Shown: positions 28,350-37,974, numbered from the stretch's first letter. The stretch: DNA of 64,000 bases from Stenotrophomonas maltophilia (GCF_006970445.1 NZ_CP033877.1:3356750-3420749), one strand, 5' to 3'. Numbers and translations are program-made. Notes: generated by a model from the letters alone, not told the origin.

Positions 28350-29417
28350 TCAGCCGACGATCCGCAGCACGTCATCCAGCAACGCGGCGGCGGTGACTTC
28401 CGCGCCCGCGCCCGGGCCCTGGATCAACAAGGGCTGGCGGTGATAGCGATCACTGTGAATGGCCACGCGGTTGTCGGTACCCGCACCCTGCGCCAACGGG
28501 TGATCGGCCGGCAGCTCGCGCAGGCCGACCTGCGCACCCTCGCCGTCAACACGGCCAACGAAACGCAGCACACGGCCATTGTCATGCGCCTGCCGCCAGC
28601 GCGCCTGCAGCGGCGCGTCCAGCTGCTCGAGTGCAGCCACTGCATCCTCCAGCGGCAACGCTGCCAGCGCCTCAGGCACCAGTGAATCCACCTGCACCTG
28701 CGAAGCATCCAGCGCCAGCCCGCTGCTGCGGGCCAGGATCAGCAGCTTGCGACGCACGTCCTCGCCGGACAGGTCCAGTCGCGGATCCGGCTCGGTGTAA
28801 CCGGCCGCCAACGCTTCGCGCACTGCGGCCGAGAACGGCGACCGCCCGTCATAGCGATGGAACAGCCATGCCAGCGAACCGGACAGCACGCCCTCGATGG
28901 CGTGGATGTGATCCCCCCCTGCCACCAGCGCGCGCAGGCTGCTCAACAGCGGCAGGCCGGCACCGACGGTGGCGCTGTCGCCATAGCGCGCACCACTGTC
29001 GGCGCAGCTCTCGGCAATGGCCGTGGCGCGCGCCAGCTGCGCACCACGGCCCAGCTTGTTGGCAGTCACCACGTGCACGCCGCGCGCCAGCCACTGCACG
29101 TGACGCGCAGCCACATCCTCGCTGGCGGTGGCATCGACCACCACATCGCCGCGCTCAAGGCCTTCGGTGCTGGCCCACGGCGGCGAATGCTGGCCATCAC
29201 GCGGTGCACGCCGCGCCAGCTCCAGCGGCAACGCCAGATCACGATCGATCGCCAGTGCAGTGCGCGAGTTGGCCAGCCATTGCACGCTGGGCAGTTCCAG
29301 CCCACGTGCCTGCAACGCCTGGTAGCGCTGCACGAAGGCCGTACCCACCGTACCTGTACCGAGCAACGCCAGGCGCCCCGCGCCCAGCACGGGAATCTCA
29401 GCGGCGAGCGCGCTCAT
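28350..29417 (-). CDS. hom: Homoserine dehydrogenase
   Basis: 355-aa monofunctional enzyme reducing aspartate semialdehyde to homoserine, feeding methionine and threonine. NAD(P)-binding GTGTVGTAFV near residue 20, VVTANKLGRG, and the catalytic-domain GVLSGSLAWLFHRYDG and DPRLDLSGEDVRRKLLILAR. No aspartokinase or ACT domain, so it is not the ThrA-type fusion. ATG 29417 overlaps metB by 4 nt; being last in the metX-metB-hom operon puts homoserine supply under the same SAM-responsive leader. Confidence 0.93.
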   Translation of the reverse strand: MSALAAEIPVLGAGRLALLGTGTVGTAFVQRYQALQARGLELPSVQWLANSRTALAIDRDLALPLELARRAPRDGQHSPPWASTEGLERGDVVVDATASEDVAARHVQWLARGVHVVTANKLGRGAQLARATAIAESCADSGARYGDSATVGAGLPLLSSLRALVAGGDHIHAIEGVLSGSLAWLFHRYDGRSPFSAAVREALAAGYTEPDPRLDLSGEDVRRKLLILARSSGLALDASQVQVDSLVPEALAALPLEDAVAALEQLDAPLQARWRQAHDNGRVLRFVGRVDGEGAQVGLRELPADHPLAQGAGTDNRVAIHSDRYHRQPLLIQGPGAGAEVTAAALLDDVLRIVG

Positions 29418-30649
29418 GCATCCACCACCTGTTTGCGACGCGCGGCCGCATCGATCACAGCTTCGGCGCGCTGCAGCGCGGCGCCGAGATCGGCCAGCAG
29501 GTCACGCTCGGCCTCGATGCCGACCGACAGGCGCAGCAGCCCTTCGCTGATGCCCGCGGCGGCACGTGCTTCGGCGGTCATCGCCGCATGGGTCATGGTG
29601 GCCGGATGCGCGATCAGGCTCTCGACGCCGCCCAGCGATTCGGCCAGGGTGAAACAGCGCAGGCCGTCCACGAAGGCGCGCACCGCCGCATGCGGATCAT
29701 CACCGGCGCAGTGCGCCAGTTCGAACGACAGCATCGCACCGAAGCCGTTCTGCTGGCGTGCGGCGATGGCATGCCCGGGGTGATCGGCCAGGCCCGGGTA
29801 GTAGACCGTACCGACCGCCGGATGCTGGTCCAGCAGGGCAACGATCGACGCGGTGTTTTCCTGGTGCACGCGCAGGCGCGCGTCCAGCGTGCGCAGGCCG
29901 CGCAGGGTCAGGAACGCATCGAACGGCGAACCGGTCAGGCCCAGCGCATTGCCCCACCACACCAGCTGCTCGTGCAGTGCCGGATCACGCGCGACCACCG
30001 CGCCACCCACCACATCACTGTGGCCATTGATGTACTTGGTCGTGGAATGCAGCACCAGGTCCGCACCAAACGACAGCGGCTGCTGCAGCGCCGGCGACAG
30101 GAACGTGTTGTCGACCACCACGAGTGCACCGGCCTTGTGCGCGGCCTCGATGACGAAACGCAGGTCGGTGATGCGCAGCAGCGGGTTGGACGGGGTTTCC
30201 ACCAGCACCAGCTTCGGCTGGGTGGCCAGCGCCTGTGCCAGCGCGCGCGGATCGGTCAGGTCGGCGGTCACCAGTTCGAAGTGGCCCTTCTTCGCCAGCG
30301 CATTGAACAGGCGCCAGCTGCCACCGTACGCGTCGTGCGGTACCACCAGGGTATCGCCCGGCTGCAGCAGCGCGTTCAGCACCAGGTTGATCGCGCCCAT
30401 GCCGGTCGCAGTGATGACGCCACCGGCGCCGCCCTCCAGTTCCGCCAGCGCCTCGCCAAGCAGGTCGCGGGTCGGGTTGCCACTACGCGTGTAGTCGTAC
30501 TGGCGCTTGTTGCCGAAGCCTTCAAAGCTGAAGTTCGACGACAGCACGATCGGTGGCGTGACCGCACCATGCGCGGTGTCCCGATCGATGCCCGCACGGA
30601 CGGCGGCAGTGGTGCGACTACAGGACGGCTCGTTTGCGTGCAGGCTCAT
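29414..30649 (-). CDS. metB: Cystathionine gamma-synthase / O-succinylhomoserine (thiol)-lyase
   Basis: 411-aa PLP enzyme of the Cys/Met metabolism family, using activated homoserine to make cystathionine (or homocysteine directly). Motifs: YDYTRSGNPTRDLL, ATGMGAINLVL, VVVDNTFLSPALQQPL, and the PLP lysine in HSTTKYINGHSDVVGG. Substrate preference (cysteine versus sulfide) cannot be read from sequence. ATG 30649 overlaps the metX stop by 4 nt and its own stop overlaps hom by 4 nt. Confidence 0.9.
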   Translation of the reverse strand: MSLHANEPSCSRTTAAVRAGIDRDTAHGAVTPPIVLSSNFSFEGFGNKRQYDYTRSGNPTRDLLGEALAELEGGAGGVITATGMGAINLVLNALLQPGDTLVVPHDAYGGSWRLFNALAKKGHFELVTADLTDPRALAQALATQPKLVLVETPSNPLLRITDLRFVIEAAHKAGALVVVDNTFLSPALQQPLSFGADLVLHSTTKYINGHSDVVGGAVVARDPALHEQLVWWGNALGLTGSPFDAFLTLRGLRTLDARLRVHQENTASIVALLDQHPAVGTVYYPGLADHPGHAIAARQQNGFGAMLSFELAHCAGDDPHAAVRAFVDGLRCFTLAESLGGVESLIAHPATMTHAAMTAEARAAAGISEGLLRLSVGIEAERDLLADLGAALQRAEAVIDAAARRKQVVDA

Positions 30650-31677
30650 GCGGACTCTCCAGAAGTGCGGAAGGCGGTGGCGAGGATCGCGTCGATGCGA
30701 TCGGTTTCTTTGAGGAAGGCGTCGTGGCCGTAGGGCGAGCGCAGAACGCGCAGGCTGCCGCGCGGGCCCAGCCCTTCGACCAGGCCGACCAGGTCGGCCA
30801 GCGGCACCAGGCGGTCGCCCTCCACGGCCACCACCACGGTCGGTGGCAGGATCGCGGTGGGGTCGACGCGGTGCAGGTCGATCGATTCGGACAGGCGCAG
30901 GTACGCGGTCACCGGCGTGCGCGCGACGTACTGCGCACCGGCCGCATCGAGATAGTCTTCGGCCGCCACGCGTACGCGGCCATTGATGACTTCCGGCGCA
31001 GCATCGAAGCGCTCGCCGAATTCTTCCGGGGTACGGTAGCTGAGCATGGCGAACTGCCGGGCCAGGGCCAGGCCGTGGTCTTCGCCACACTGCAGCTGGC
31101 CCAGCGCGACCGCGCGGCGCTGCAATGCGCGCCAGGCGGCGGCATACGGATGTGGGCGATGCGCACCGCTGGCCAGCACCAGCTGGCGCACGCGGGCACG
31201 ATGCCGGATCGCGAACTGCTGGCCGACCAGCGCACCATACGAATAGCCGACGAAGGCCTTCAGCGCGCGGATACCGAGATGGTCCAGCAGCAGCGCCAAG
31301 GCATCGGCCTGGTCGGCGGTATCGATCGGCACATCCAGTGCACCGTCGGCACCGATGAAATCGAAGGCCAGCACGCGCAGCTGCTGCGGATCCAGCGCGC
31401 GGCCGCTGCCCACCAGGTCTTCGGCCCAGCCCTTCTCGCTGAACTGCGCGTTGGACGCCACGTGGCGATGGGCGGAAATGCCGCCGGCCAGCACCACCAC
31501 CGGTGCGTTGGCCGGGCCGACCCACTCATAGCGCAGGCGCACCGGGCTGGGGCCGGCGTGGCGCATCGACAGCACCGCGGCGAACTCACCGCGCTCGGCA
31601 TGCACGCGGTCTTCAACCGGCACGCTGACGGGGACAAAGGGTTCGGGGCGAAGCGCGGTACTGGCGGCGAAGCTCAT
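30646..31677 (-). CDS. metX: MetX-family homoserine O-acyltransferase
   Basis: 343-aa alpha/beta-hydrolase-fold acyltransferase that activates homoserine in methionine synthesis. Nucleophile elbow VGYSYGALVG, catalytic Asp in VEGDRLVP and His in YGHDAFL. Members of this family from xanthomonads are thought to use succinyl-CoA although they are MetX and not MetA; the acyl donor here is therefore uncertain. ATG 31677 gives the usual length; the frame is open upstream through the leader to at least 31761, but that region is the riboswitch expression platform. Confidence 0.9.
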   Translation of the reverse strand: MSFAASTALRPEPFVPVSVPVEDRVHAERGEFAAVLSMRHAGPSPVRLRYEWVGPANAPVVVLAGGISAHRHVASNAQFSEKGWAEDLVGSGRALDPQQLRVLAFDFIGADGALDVPIDTADQADALALLLDHLGIRALKAFVGYSYGALVGQQFAIRHRARVRQLVLASGAHRPHPYAAAWRALQRRAVALGQLQCGEDHGLALARQFAMLSYRTPEEFGERFDAAPEVINGRVRVAAEDYLDAAGAQYVARTPVTAYLRLSESIDLHRVDPTAILPPTVVVAVEGDRLVPLADLVGLVEGLGPRGSLRVLRSPYGHDAFLKETDRIDAILATAFRTSGESA

Positions 31678-31757
31678 GGCGGGATCCGGTTGGGGAATCG
31701 GCCATCGAGCCTTCGCGGGGCCCGCGTTCGAGATGCACGTGTGGTGCATGGTTCGAA

Positions 31758-31870
31758 CCATCTTTCGGTGGACGCCACGGTCCCCGCAGGATTTGGCACC
31801 TACGCAGGCACTTGCGCGCCTGCGGGCTGCCCCGGCTTCAAAGGGCCTGTCCCTCTGCCGGTCTCGATGG
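31758..31870 (-). ncRNA. SAM-I (S-box) riboswitch upstream of metX
   Basis: Reading leftward, the conserved S-box blocks occur in order: GGCAGAGGGACAGGCCC, TTTGAAGCCGGGGCAGCC, then AGGTGCCAAATCCTGC and finally GAAAGATGG. P1 closes between CCATC (5', at 31870) and GATGG (3', at 31758). This senses S-adenosylmethionine. No U-tract follows; downstream are a hairpin GTTCGA ... TCGAAC around ATGCAC/GTGCAT and a GCGGG-CCCCGC stem, so control is probably translational or Rho-linked. Confidence 0.92.
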
Positions 31871-31877
31871 TGGAGCC

Positions 31878-31906
31878 ACGATGCCAGCCCTTTCCGGCAC
31901 TGTCAA
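31878..31906 (-). promoter_or_regulatory. Sigma-70 promoter of the metX operon
   Basis: TTGACA (31906-31901), 17-nt spacer, CATCGT (31883-31878). The predicted transcript start near 31871 coincides with the 5' edge of the riboswitch. This 344-bp gap between metX and the M23 gene otherwise holds only the leader and an unassigned stretch before 32022. Confidence 0.7.
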
Positions 31907-32021
31907 TCCCTTCATGCGGATAAAGCGATGAATATTTTCAGATCCACTCTGCGAGGGCGGTCCCGGTCGCCCCGTTCAGGATCGGGTACAGTCCCGGCGG
32001 TCCTTTTCGCTGGAAACGCCG

Positions 32022-32906
32022 ATGCCGCGCCTGCCCCTGTCCTGCCTGCTGTTGCCTCTGCTGGCGAGCGCAACCGCACACGCGGACGACTGGCGCCAAG
32101 GCTGGGGGCTGGTCCCCCCGCCTCCCCCGGCGACCCACGCAGGCAGCGCCGGGGGCGCTGCCCCCATGGCCCAACTGCGCCTGCAGCCGGTCGGCACGCA
32201 ATGGCAGGCCCGGATCGACAATGGGCTGGCAGGACCGCTGCAGATCCAGCTGCGCGCCGCGCCTGGACACCCGGTCGAAGGCCTCCCGGTCGAATCGCTG
32301 ATCCAGGGCGACAGCAGCCTGGTGGTCGGCCACCTGCCCGCCCCGACCGATGGCCGCACGCTGGATCTTCGCCTGCAGTCGGTGCCGGGCAACCCGGCCG
32401 CACAGGCCGAGGATGTCGCCTATCGCCTGCCGTTCGATGCGGCCCGCCTGCGTGTGGACCAGGCGCCGCAGGGACGATTCAGCCATGACGACGAGGAGAA
32501 CCGCGACGCGGTCGACTTCGCACTGCCGGAGGGCACCCTGGTGCTGGCCGCGCGCGAGGGTACGGTGATGCAGATCCAGGATGGCTTCCGTGGCAACGGC
32601 CAGGACCGCGAACGCGATGGTGGCCGCGCCAATTTCATCCGCGTGCTGCACAGCGACGGCAGCATGGCCCTGTACGGTCACCTGCAGGCCGGCGGCATGC
32701 GCGTGCGCCGTGGCCAGGCAGTGGGCGCCGGGCAGCCGATCGGCCTGTCCGGCAACAGCGGCTACAGCAGTGCACCGCACCTGCACTTCGTGGTGCAGGT
32801 CAACCGCGGCATGGGCCTGCGCTCGGTGCCGGTGCGCATCTTTGCCGAGCAGGGCCAGCTGCAGTTCGCCCGCCAGGGCGAGGCCGACGGCGGTACCGGG
32901 CGCTGA
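32022..32906 (+). CDS. Secreted M23-family metallopeptidase
   Basis: 294 aa with a signal peptide (CLLLPLLASATAHADD). An N-terminal beta-rich region (~60-150) precedes an M23/LytM domain: SHDDEENRDAVDF supplies the first metal ligands (His, Asp), ALYGHLQAGGMRV and APHLHFVVQVN the later ones (HxH). All expected zinc residues are present, so it should be an active endopeptidase cutting peptidoglycan cross-links in the periplasm, or a lysostaphin-like secreted enzyme. Divergent from metX. Confidence 0.88.
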   Translation: MPRLPLSCLLLPLLASATAHADDWRQGWGLVPPPPPATHAGSAGGAAPMAQLRLQPVGTQWQARIDNGLAGPLQIQLRAAPGHPVEGLPVESLIQGDSSLVVGHLPAPTDGRTLDLRLQSVPGNPAAQAEDVAYRLPFDAARLRVDQAPQGRFSHDDEENRDAVDFALPEGTLVLAAREGTVMQIQDGFRGNGQDRERDGGRANFIRVLHSDGSMALYGHLQAGGMRVRRGQAVGAGQPIGLSGNSGYSSAPHLHFVVQVNRGMGLRSVPVRIFAEQGQLQFARQGEADGGTGR

Positions 32907-32920
32907 CCGGCCCCGGCCGG

Positions 32921-32926
32921 TATAAT
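32921..32926 (+). promoter_or_regulatory. -10 element of prfC
   Basis: A consensus TATAAT 46 nt before the prfC start. The -35 region is GC-rich and not recognisable. The intervening leader contains GGGCGC repeats that can pair with each other. Confidence 0.5.
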
Positions 32927-32972
32927 CGGGCGCTTATCTCTTTGAAAAGCGCCCCGGGCGGGCGCCACTGCC

Positions 32973-34577
32973 ATGTCCGAAGTCGCCAACGAAGCGTCGC
33001 GTCGCCGCACCTTCGCCATCATTTCCCACCCTGACGCCGGCAAGACCACGCTGACCGAAAAGCTGCTGCTGTTCGGAGGCGCGATCCAGATGGCCGGTTC
33101 GGTCAAGGGCCGCAAGGCTGCCCGCCACGCCACCTCCGACTGGATGGCGCTGGAAAAGGAGCGCGGCATCTCCGTCACCTCCTCGGTGATGCAGTTCCCA
33201 TATGAAGGCAAGATCGTCAACCTGCTCGACACCCCCGGCCACGCCGACTTCGGCGAGGACACCTACCGCGTGCTGACCGCGGTGGACTCGGCGCTGATGG
33301 TGATCGACGTGGCCAAGGGCGTGGAAGAGCGCACCATCAAGCTGATGGAAGTGTGCCGCCTGCGCGACACCCCGATCATGACCTTCATCAACAAGCTCGA
33401 CCGCGAGGGCAAGGACCCGATCGAGCTGCTGGATGAAGTGGAAACCGTGCTCGGCATCCAGTGCGCGCCGGTAACCTGGCCGATCGGCATGGGCCAGCGC
33501 CTGAAGGGCGTGGTCCACCTGCTGACCGGCGAAGTGCACCTGTACGAGCCGGGCCGCAACTTCACCCGCCAGGACTCGACCATCTTCCCGTCCATCGATG
33601 CGCCCGGCCTGGCCGAGAAGATCGGTGCACAGATGCTGGCCGACCTGCGCGACGAACTGGAACTGGTGCAGGGCGCCAGCCATCCGTTCGACCTGGACGC
33701 CTACCGCGCCGGCAAGCAGACCCCGGTGTTCTTCGGCTCGGGTGTGAACAACTTCGGCGTGCAGCCGCTGCTGGACTTCTTCGTCGAGCACGCGCCGTCG
33801 CCGCAGGCGCGCACTACCACTGGCCGCGTGATCGCTCCGGAAGAAAACAAGCTGACCGGCTTCGTGTTCAAGATCCAGGCCAACATGGACCCGCAGCACC
33901 GCGACCGCGTGGCGTTCATGCGGGTCTGCTCGGGCCGCTTCAGCGCCGGCATGAAGACCTTCCACGTGCGTACCGGCAAGGACATGAAGCTGGCCAACGC
34001 GCTGACCTTCATGGCCAGCGACCGTGAGATCGCCGCCGAGGCCTGGCCGGGCGATGTGATCGGCATCCACAACCACGGCACCATCTCCATCGGCGACACC
34101 TTCACCGAAGGCGAAGCGGTGACCTTCACCGGCATCCCCAACTTCGCCCCGGAACTGTTCCGCCGCGCGCGCCTGCGCGATCCGCTCAAGCTCAAGCAGT
34201 TGCAGAAGGGCCTGGCCCAGCTGTCCGAGGAAGGTGCCACCCAGTTCTTCCGCCCGCTGACCAGCAACGACCTGATCCTGGGTGCGGTCGGTGTGCTGCA
34301 GTTCGACGTGGCCGCCTACCGCCTGAAGGACGAGTACGGCGTGGAAGCCACCTTCGAGCCGGTCAGCGTGACCACTGCGCGCTGGGTCCACTGCAGCAAT
34401 GAGAAGAAGCTGGAAGAGTTCCGCGAGAAGAACGCGCTGAATCTGGCCCTGGATGCGGCTGGACACCTGGTCTACCTCGCACCGACCCGGGTCAACCTGC
34501 AGTTGGCGCAGGAACGCTCGCCGGACGTGCGCTTCTCGGCCACCCGCGAAGCGGCGCACACCGTTTCGGTGGGCTGA
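32973..34577 (+). CDS. prfC: PrfC, peptide chain release factor 3
   Basis: 534-aa translational GTPase that recycles RF1/RF2 from the ribosome. G1 [15 protein letters not shown] (residues ~17-31), switch [17 protein letters not shown]4 [12 protein letters not shown], and the RF3-specific [20 protein letters not shown]. Length matches E. coli RF3 (529 aa). Start ATG 32973. Followed by a 40-bp palindrome that resembles a repetitive element. Confidence 0.96.
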   Translation: MSEVANEASRRRTFAIISHPDAGKTTLTEKLLLFGGAIQMAGSVKGRKAARHATSDWMALEKERGISVTSSVMQFPYEGKIVNLLDTPGHADFGEDTYRVLTAVDSALMVIDVAKGVEERTIKLMEVCRLRDTPIMTFINKLDREGKDPIELLDEVETVLGIQCAPVTWPIGMGQRLKGVVHLLTGEVHLYEPGRNFTRQDSTIFPSIDAPGLAEKIGAQMLADLRDELELVQGASHPFDLDAYRAGKQTPVFFGSGVNNFGVQPLLDFFVEHAPSPQARTTTGRVIAPEENKLTGFVFKIQANMDPQHRDRVAFMRVCSGRFSAGMKTFHVRTGKDMKLANALTFMASDREIAAEAWPGDVIGIHNHGTISIGDTFTEGEAVTFTGIPNFAPELFRRARLRDPLKLKQLQKGLAQLSEEGATQFFRPLTSNDLILGAVGVLQFDVAAYRLKDEYGVEATFEPVSVTTARWVHCSNEKKLEEFREKNALNLALDAAGHLVYLAPTRVNLQLAQERSPDVRFSATREAAHTVSVG

Positions 34578-34583
34578 TGCCAC

Positions 34584-34623
34584 GGGGTCGGATCCCTTTC
34601 CACACGGAAAGGGCTCTGACCCC
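34584..34623. repeat. Long palindrome of the GGGGTC(A/G)GA family after prfC
   Basis: An 18-bp stem (34584-34601 with 34606-34623, two mismatches) with loop ACAC, reading GGGGTCGGATCCCTTTCC on the left. A near-identical element lies at 51111-51150. Probably a repetitive element doubling as a transcript end. The rest of the 214-bp gap holds a degenerate GATCCACGC-type SMAG piece near 34641-34665. Confidence 0.75.
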
Positions 34624-34791
34624 AGCCGTCGCGGGCGGTTCATCCACGCATGGCGTCGATCGACAGATCACGGGATCAGCGGCGCAACGCAGGGATTCAC
34701 CCACCATACGGTGACAGGCGTGCATGCATCGCCCATCGCGGCGATGATAGGGGGGGTGCGGGTCCCCCTCCCCGCGAACAATGCCTACGCC

Positions 34792-35430
34792 ATGTCCACG
34801 ACGTCCATTGCTTCGATCCGTGAAGAAATCGCCAGCGCCTTGACCCATGGATTGGGCGCGGTATTCGCCCTGGCCGCCAGCGCGGTGTTGATCACCCTGG
34901 CGGCGATCTACGGCGACGGCTGGCAGCTGGCCAGCGCGATCGTATTCGGTATCGCGCTGCTGCTGCTGTACACCGCCTCCACCCTTTACCACGCCATCCA
35001 GCATCCGGTCGCCAAGGGCCGGTTGAAGGTGTTCGACCACTGCGCGATCTATGTGCTGATCGCGGGCACCTATACCCCGTTCACCCTGATCGGCCTGCGC
35101 GGTCCGTGGGGCTGGGGCCTGTTCACCGCGATCTGGGCGCTTGCGCTGGGCGGCGTGGTGTTCAAGCTGTTCTACACCGGCCGCTTCAAGGTGCTCTCAA
35201 CGGTGATCTACATCGCCATGGGCTGGCTGGTGGTCGTGGCGATCAAGCCGATGTGGGCCTCGATCGATGGCGGCACCCTCACCTGGCTGTTCGCCGGCGG
35301 CCTGTCGTACACGCTGGGCACCTACTTCTACCACCGTGAATCGATCCCGTACTCGCACGCGATCTGGCACCTGTTCGTGATCGGCGGCAGCGTCTGCCAC
35401 TTCGTCGCGGTCACCATGCAGGTGCTGTAA
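34792..35430 (+). CDS. trhA: TrhA, hemolysin III / PAQR-family membrane protein
   Basis: 212-aa seven-helix membrane protein of the PAQR/hemolysin III family (E. coli YqfA/TrhA), implicated in membrane-lipid homeostasis; the haemolysin name is historical. Signature residues: EEIASALTHGLGAVF, LYTASTLYHAIQHP with Ser/His, FDHCAIYVLIAGTYTPF and the C-terminal YSHAIWHLFVIGGSVCHF with two His, the family metal site. Start ATG 34792 begins directly before the first conserved segment. Confidence 0.92.
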   Translation: MSTTSIASIREEIASALTHGLGAVFALAASAVLITLAAIYGDGWQLASAIVFGIALLLLYTASTLYHAIQHPVAKGRLKVFDHCAIYVLIAGTYTPFTLIGLRGPWGWGLFTAIWALALGGVVFKLFYTGRFKVLSTVIYIAMGWLVVVAIKPMWASIDGGTLTWLFAGGLSYTLGTYFYHRESIPYSHAIWHLFVIGGSVCHFVAVTMQVL

Positions 35431-35513
35431 ACGCCCGCTCGCAGGCGGCGTGTGCACACCATGCACATGGACGCTTCGCGCCCTGTCCACGAAGAGGGGG
35501 CAACCATGGCAGC

Positions 35514-37487
35514 GTGAATGCTGCCGCCTCCCCTGCTGCAACGCGCACGCCCCGCTGGCGCCTCCGCCGCCCCGGCCCTCGAGGCCGGCGCTGGCTGACG
35601 CTGCTGGTCTTCGTGCTGGCGGCGGTCCTGGTCCTGATCGCACTGTGGGACTGGAACTGGTTCAAGGGCCCGGTCGAACGCGCCGTGCAGGCCCGCACCG
35701 GCCGTGCACTGCACATCGGCCACCTGGATGTCGACCTCGGCCGCACCAGTACGATCCGCGCCGATGCGATCACCTTCGCCAATGCCGGCTGGGCGAAGCA
35801 GCCGGACATGGCCAGCGCCGACCGCGTCGAGATCGACGTGCGGGTCTGGCCCCTCCTGCGCGGCAGCGTGCAGCTGCCCGAAGTGCGCCTGACCCGGCCG
35901 GACGTGTTGCTGGAAACCGCTCCGCGCCAGGGCGACCCGGGCAACTGGGATTTCCTCGGTGACAGCGCCGGTGGGACCCGCCTGCAGCTCAAACGGCTGC
36001 GCATCGACGACGGTCGCCTGCAGTTCCTGGATACGCTCGGCCGCACCGACATCCGCGTGGACGTGCGCAGCGGCCAGCCGAAGCAGGCCGACGCTGCGCC
36101 ACCGTTGCTGGTACAGGGCAAGGGACACTGGCAGGGCAATCCGTTCACCCTGCGCGGCGGCACTGAATCGCCGCTGGAGCTGACCGACAGCGACCACCCG
36201 TTCCGCATCCACCTCGACGGCCGCGCCGGCGCCACCCACGCCGAAGCCAGCGGCACACTGACCAACCCCTTCCAGCTGCGCGTGTTCGACCTGCAGTTCG
36301 CGCTCAGCGGCCAGGATCTGGCCGATCTCTACCCATTGCTCGGCATCGCCATTCCGCCGTCGCCGCCCTATGCGCTGAACGGCCGCCTCAAGCGTGACCA
36401 CAACCTCTGGCGCTACGAACAGTTCACCGGCAAGGTCGGCGACAGCGACCTTGGTGGCAACCTGCAGTTCGAAGTGGGCGGCGCGCGCCCGCGACTGACC
36501 GCCACGCTGGAATCCAAGCGCCTGGACTTCGATGACCTGGCCGGCTTCGTCGGTGCGCCACCGAAGACCGGCGGCGGCGAAACTGCCAATCCGCAGCAGA
36601 AGGCCGAGGCCGCACGGGTGGCAGTCCGTGCGCGCGTGCTGCCCGACACGCCCTACAACCTCGGCAAGCTGCGTGCGATGGATGCCGACGTGCGCTGGAA
36701 GGCCCATCGCATCAACGCCCCGTCATTGCCATTGGACGACATGGATGCACACCTGCTGCTGGATGACGGCGTGTTGCGGCTGGACCCGCTGAACTTCGGC
36801 GTCGCTGGCGGCGATATCCGCAGCACCATCCGCATGGACGCACGCCAGCCGCAGATCAGCACCGCGCTGAAGGCCAGCGTGCGCGGCGTGCAGCTCGGCC
36901 AGTTGTTCCCCGACGCCAGGCTGGCCGAACAGGCCAAGGGTGGCATCGGCGGCGAGGTGGACCTGAGTGGCCGCGGCAATTCGATCGCCGCGATGCTCGG
37001 CAGCAGCAGCGGCAAGGTCGGCCTGGCAATGGGTCGTGGCCATGTCGGCAATCTGGTGATGGAGCTGGCCGGCCTGGACATCACCGAGTCGCTGAAATTC
37101 CTGGTGACAGGCGACAAGCAGATTCCCCTGCGCTGCGCCTTCGCCGACTTCGGCGTGCGCGATGGCCTGATGACCAGCCAGGCATTGGCGGTGGATACCA
37201 CCGACACGATCATCATCGGCGAAGGCACGGTCAGCCTGCGCGACGAGACCCTGGACCTGCTGCTGAAACCGCGCCCGAAGGACAAGAGCATCCTGGTACT
37301 GCGCTCGCCATTGCACATCGCCGGCACCTTCAAGGACCCGTCATTCCGCCCGGACTTCAAGGCGCTGGGCATCCGCGGCGCGGTGGCCCTGGCACTGGGC
37401 AGCATCGCCCCGCCGGCGGCATTGCTGGCGACCATCGAACTGGGGCCGGGCAAGGATGCCGACTGCGGCGGGCAGTATGCGAAGTAG
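35514..37487 (+). CDS. AsmA-family protein
   Basis: 657 aa. A basic N-terminus, one membrane anchor (~28-48, LLVFVLAAVLVLIALWDW), then a long periplasmic beta-rich region with the AsmA pattern (VERAVQARTGRALHIGHLDV; late IRGAVALALGSIAPPAALLA). AsmA-like proteins are large periplasmic bridges thought to move phospholipids to the outer membrane. The start is GTG at 35514 (84 nt after trhA); no in-frame ATG precedes the anchor. The gene ends before palindromic island 2. Confidence 0.85.
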   Translation: MNAAASPAATRTPRWRLRRPGPRGRRWLTLLVFVLAAVLVLIALWDWNWFKGPVERAVQARTGRALHIGHLDVDLGRTSTIRADAITFANAGWAKQPDMASADRVEIDVRVWPLLRGSVQLPEVRLTRPDVLLETAPRQGDPGNWDFLGDSAGGTRLQLKRLRIDDGRLQFLDTLGRTDIRVDVRSGQPKQADAAPPLLVQGKGHWQGNPFTLRGGTESPLELTDSDHPFRIHLDGRAGATHAEASGTLTNPFQLRVFDLQFALSGQDLADLYPLLGIAIPPSPPYALNGRLKRDHNLWRYEQFTGKVGDSDLGGNLQFEVGGARPRLTATLESKRLDFDDLAGFVGAPPKTGGGETANPQQKAEAARVAVRARVLPDTPYNLGKLRAMDADVRWKAHRINAPSLPLDDMDAHLLLDDGVLRLDPLNFGVAGGDIRSTIRMDARQPQISTALKASVRGVQLGQLFPDARLAEQAKGGIGGEVDLSGRGNSIAAMLGSSSGKVGLAMGRGHVGNLVMELAGLDITESLKFLVTGDKQIPLRCAFADFGVRDGLMTSQALAVDTTDTIIIGEGTVSLRDETLDLLLKPRPKDKSILVLRSPLHIAGTFKDPSFRPDFKALGIRGAVALALGSIAPPAALLATIELGPGKDADCGGQYAK

Positions 37488-37526
37488 GAGCGGGTGTTCG
37501 CGGCGCCTCGTTTTTCCGCGCGTAGA

Positions 37527-37628
37527 GCCGGAGCAAGGCGACAGGCAGGACACGCCGTAAATACGTCCCTGTAGGCTCGGTCGGCGCATCCATGCGCCTC
37601 ACGGTCCTGCCTGCCGCCTTGCTCCGGC
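37527..37628 (+). repeat. 52-nt-core hairpin element, copy C
   Basis: Arms 37527-37551 and 37604-37628 are 25 bp with one mismatch. Core 37552-37603: ACGCCGTAAATACGTCCCTG, then TAGGCTCGG and an imperfect inner stem CGGCGCATCCATGCGCCT. Arm sequence is unrelated to the arms of other copies. Confidence 0.88.
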
Positions 37629-37778
37629 TCCGGACAGTTTCCAGCGCGCGGAACGAGAGCGGAAATTCAAAGTTAAAAGAAAAAGCAAAGTCAAAAGCGG
37701 TTGCCAACCAAGGTTGGCAGCTACCAAAAGCAGATCGCCTGCGACAAAGCTCACCGCGCTCGCGGCAATGTATCCAGA

Positions 37779-37880
37779 GGCTGAGGGCATGGGCGTGCAG
37801 GACTGTTGGCGCCATGGATGGCGCCATCGAGCCTACAGGGATGTACTTGCGGCGTGTCCTGCACGCCCATGCCCTCAGCC
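37779..37880 (-). repeat. 52-nt-core hairpin element, copy D (inverted)
   Basis: Arms 37779-37803 and 37856-37880 are a perfect 25-bp inverted repeat. On the minus strand the 52-nt core reads ACGCCGCAAGTACATCCCTG, TAGGCTCGA, inner stem-loop TGGCGCCATCCATGGCGCCA, then ACA-type end. Confidence 0.9.
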
Positions 37881-37974
37881 TACCGACGTATCAGGAAGGC
37901 GCTGCTTTGCCTTTGGCTTTGGCTTTGAGCTTCAAAAAGTGGGCCGGCGGGCCGCAGGCCCGCCAGCGACAGAC

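Larger units (their letters stand above)
37488..37974. repeat. Palindromic island 2 between convergent asmA-like and CBS genes
   Basis: 487 bp with no credible gene. It holds hairpin element C (37527-37628), an A-rich stretch (AAAGTTAAAAGAAAAAGC, 37668-37690), a SMAG-like GCCAACCAAGGTTGGC (37704-37719), inverted hairpin element D (37779-37880), CTTTGG repeats (about 37910-37930) and GGCGGGCC-GCA-GGCCCGCC. Layout parallels islands 1 and 3, also tail-to-tail between genes. Confidence 0.85.
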
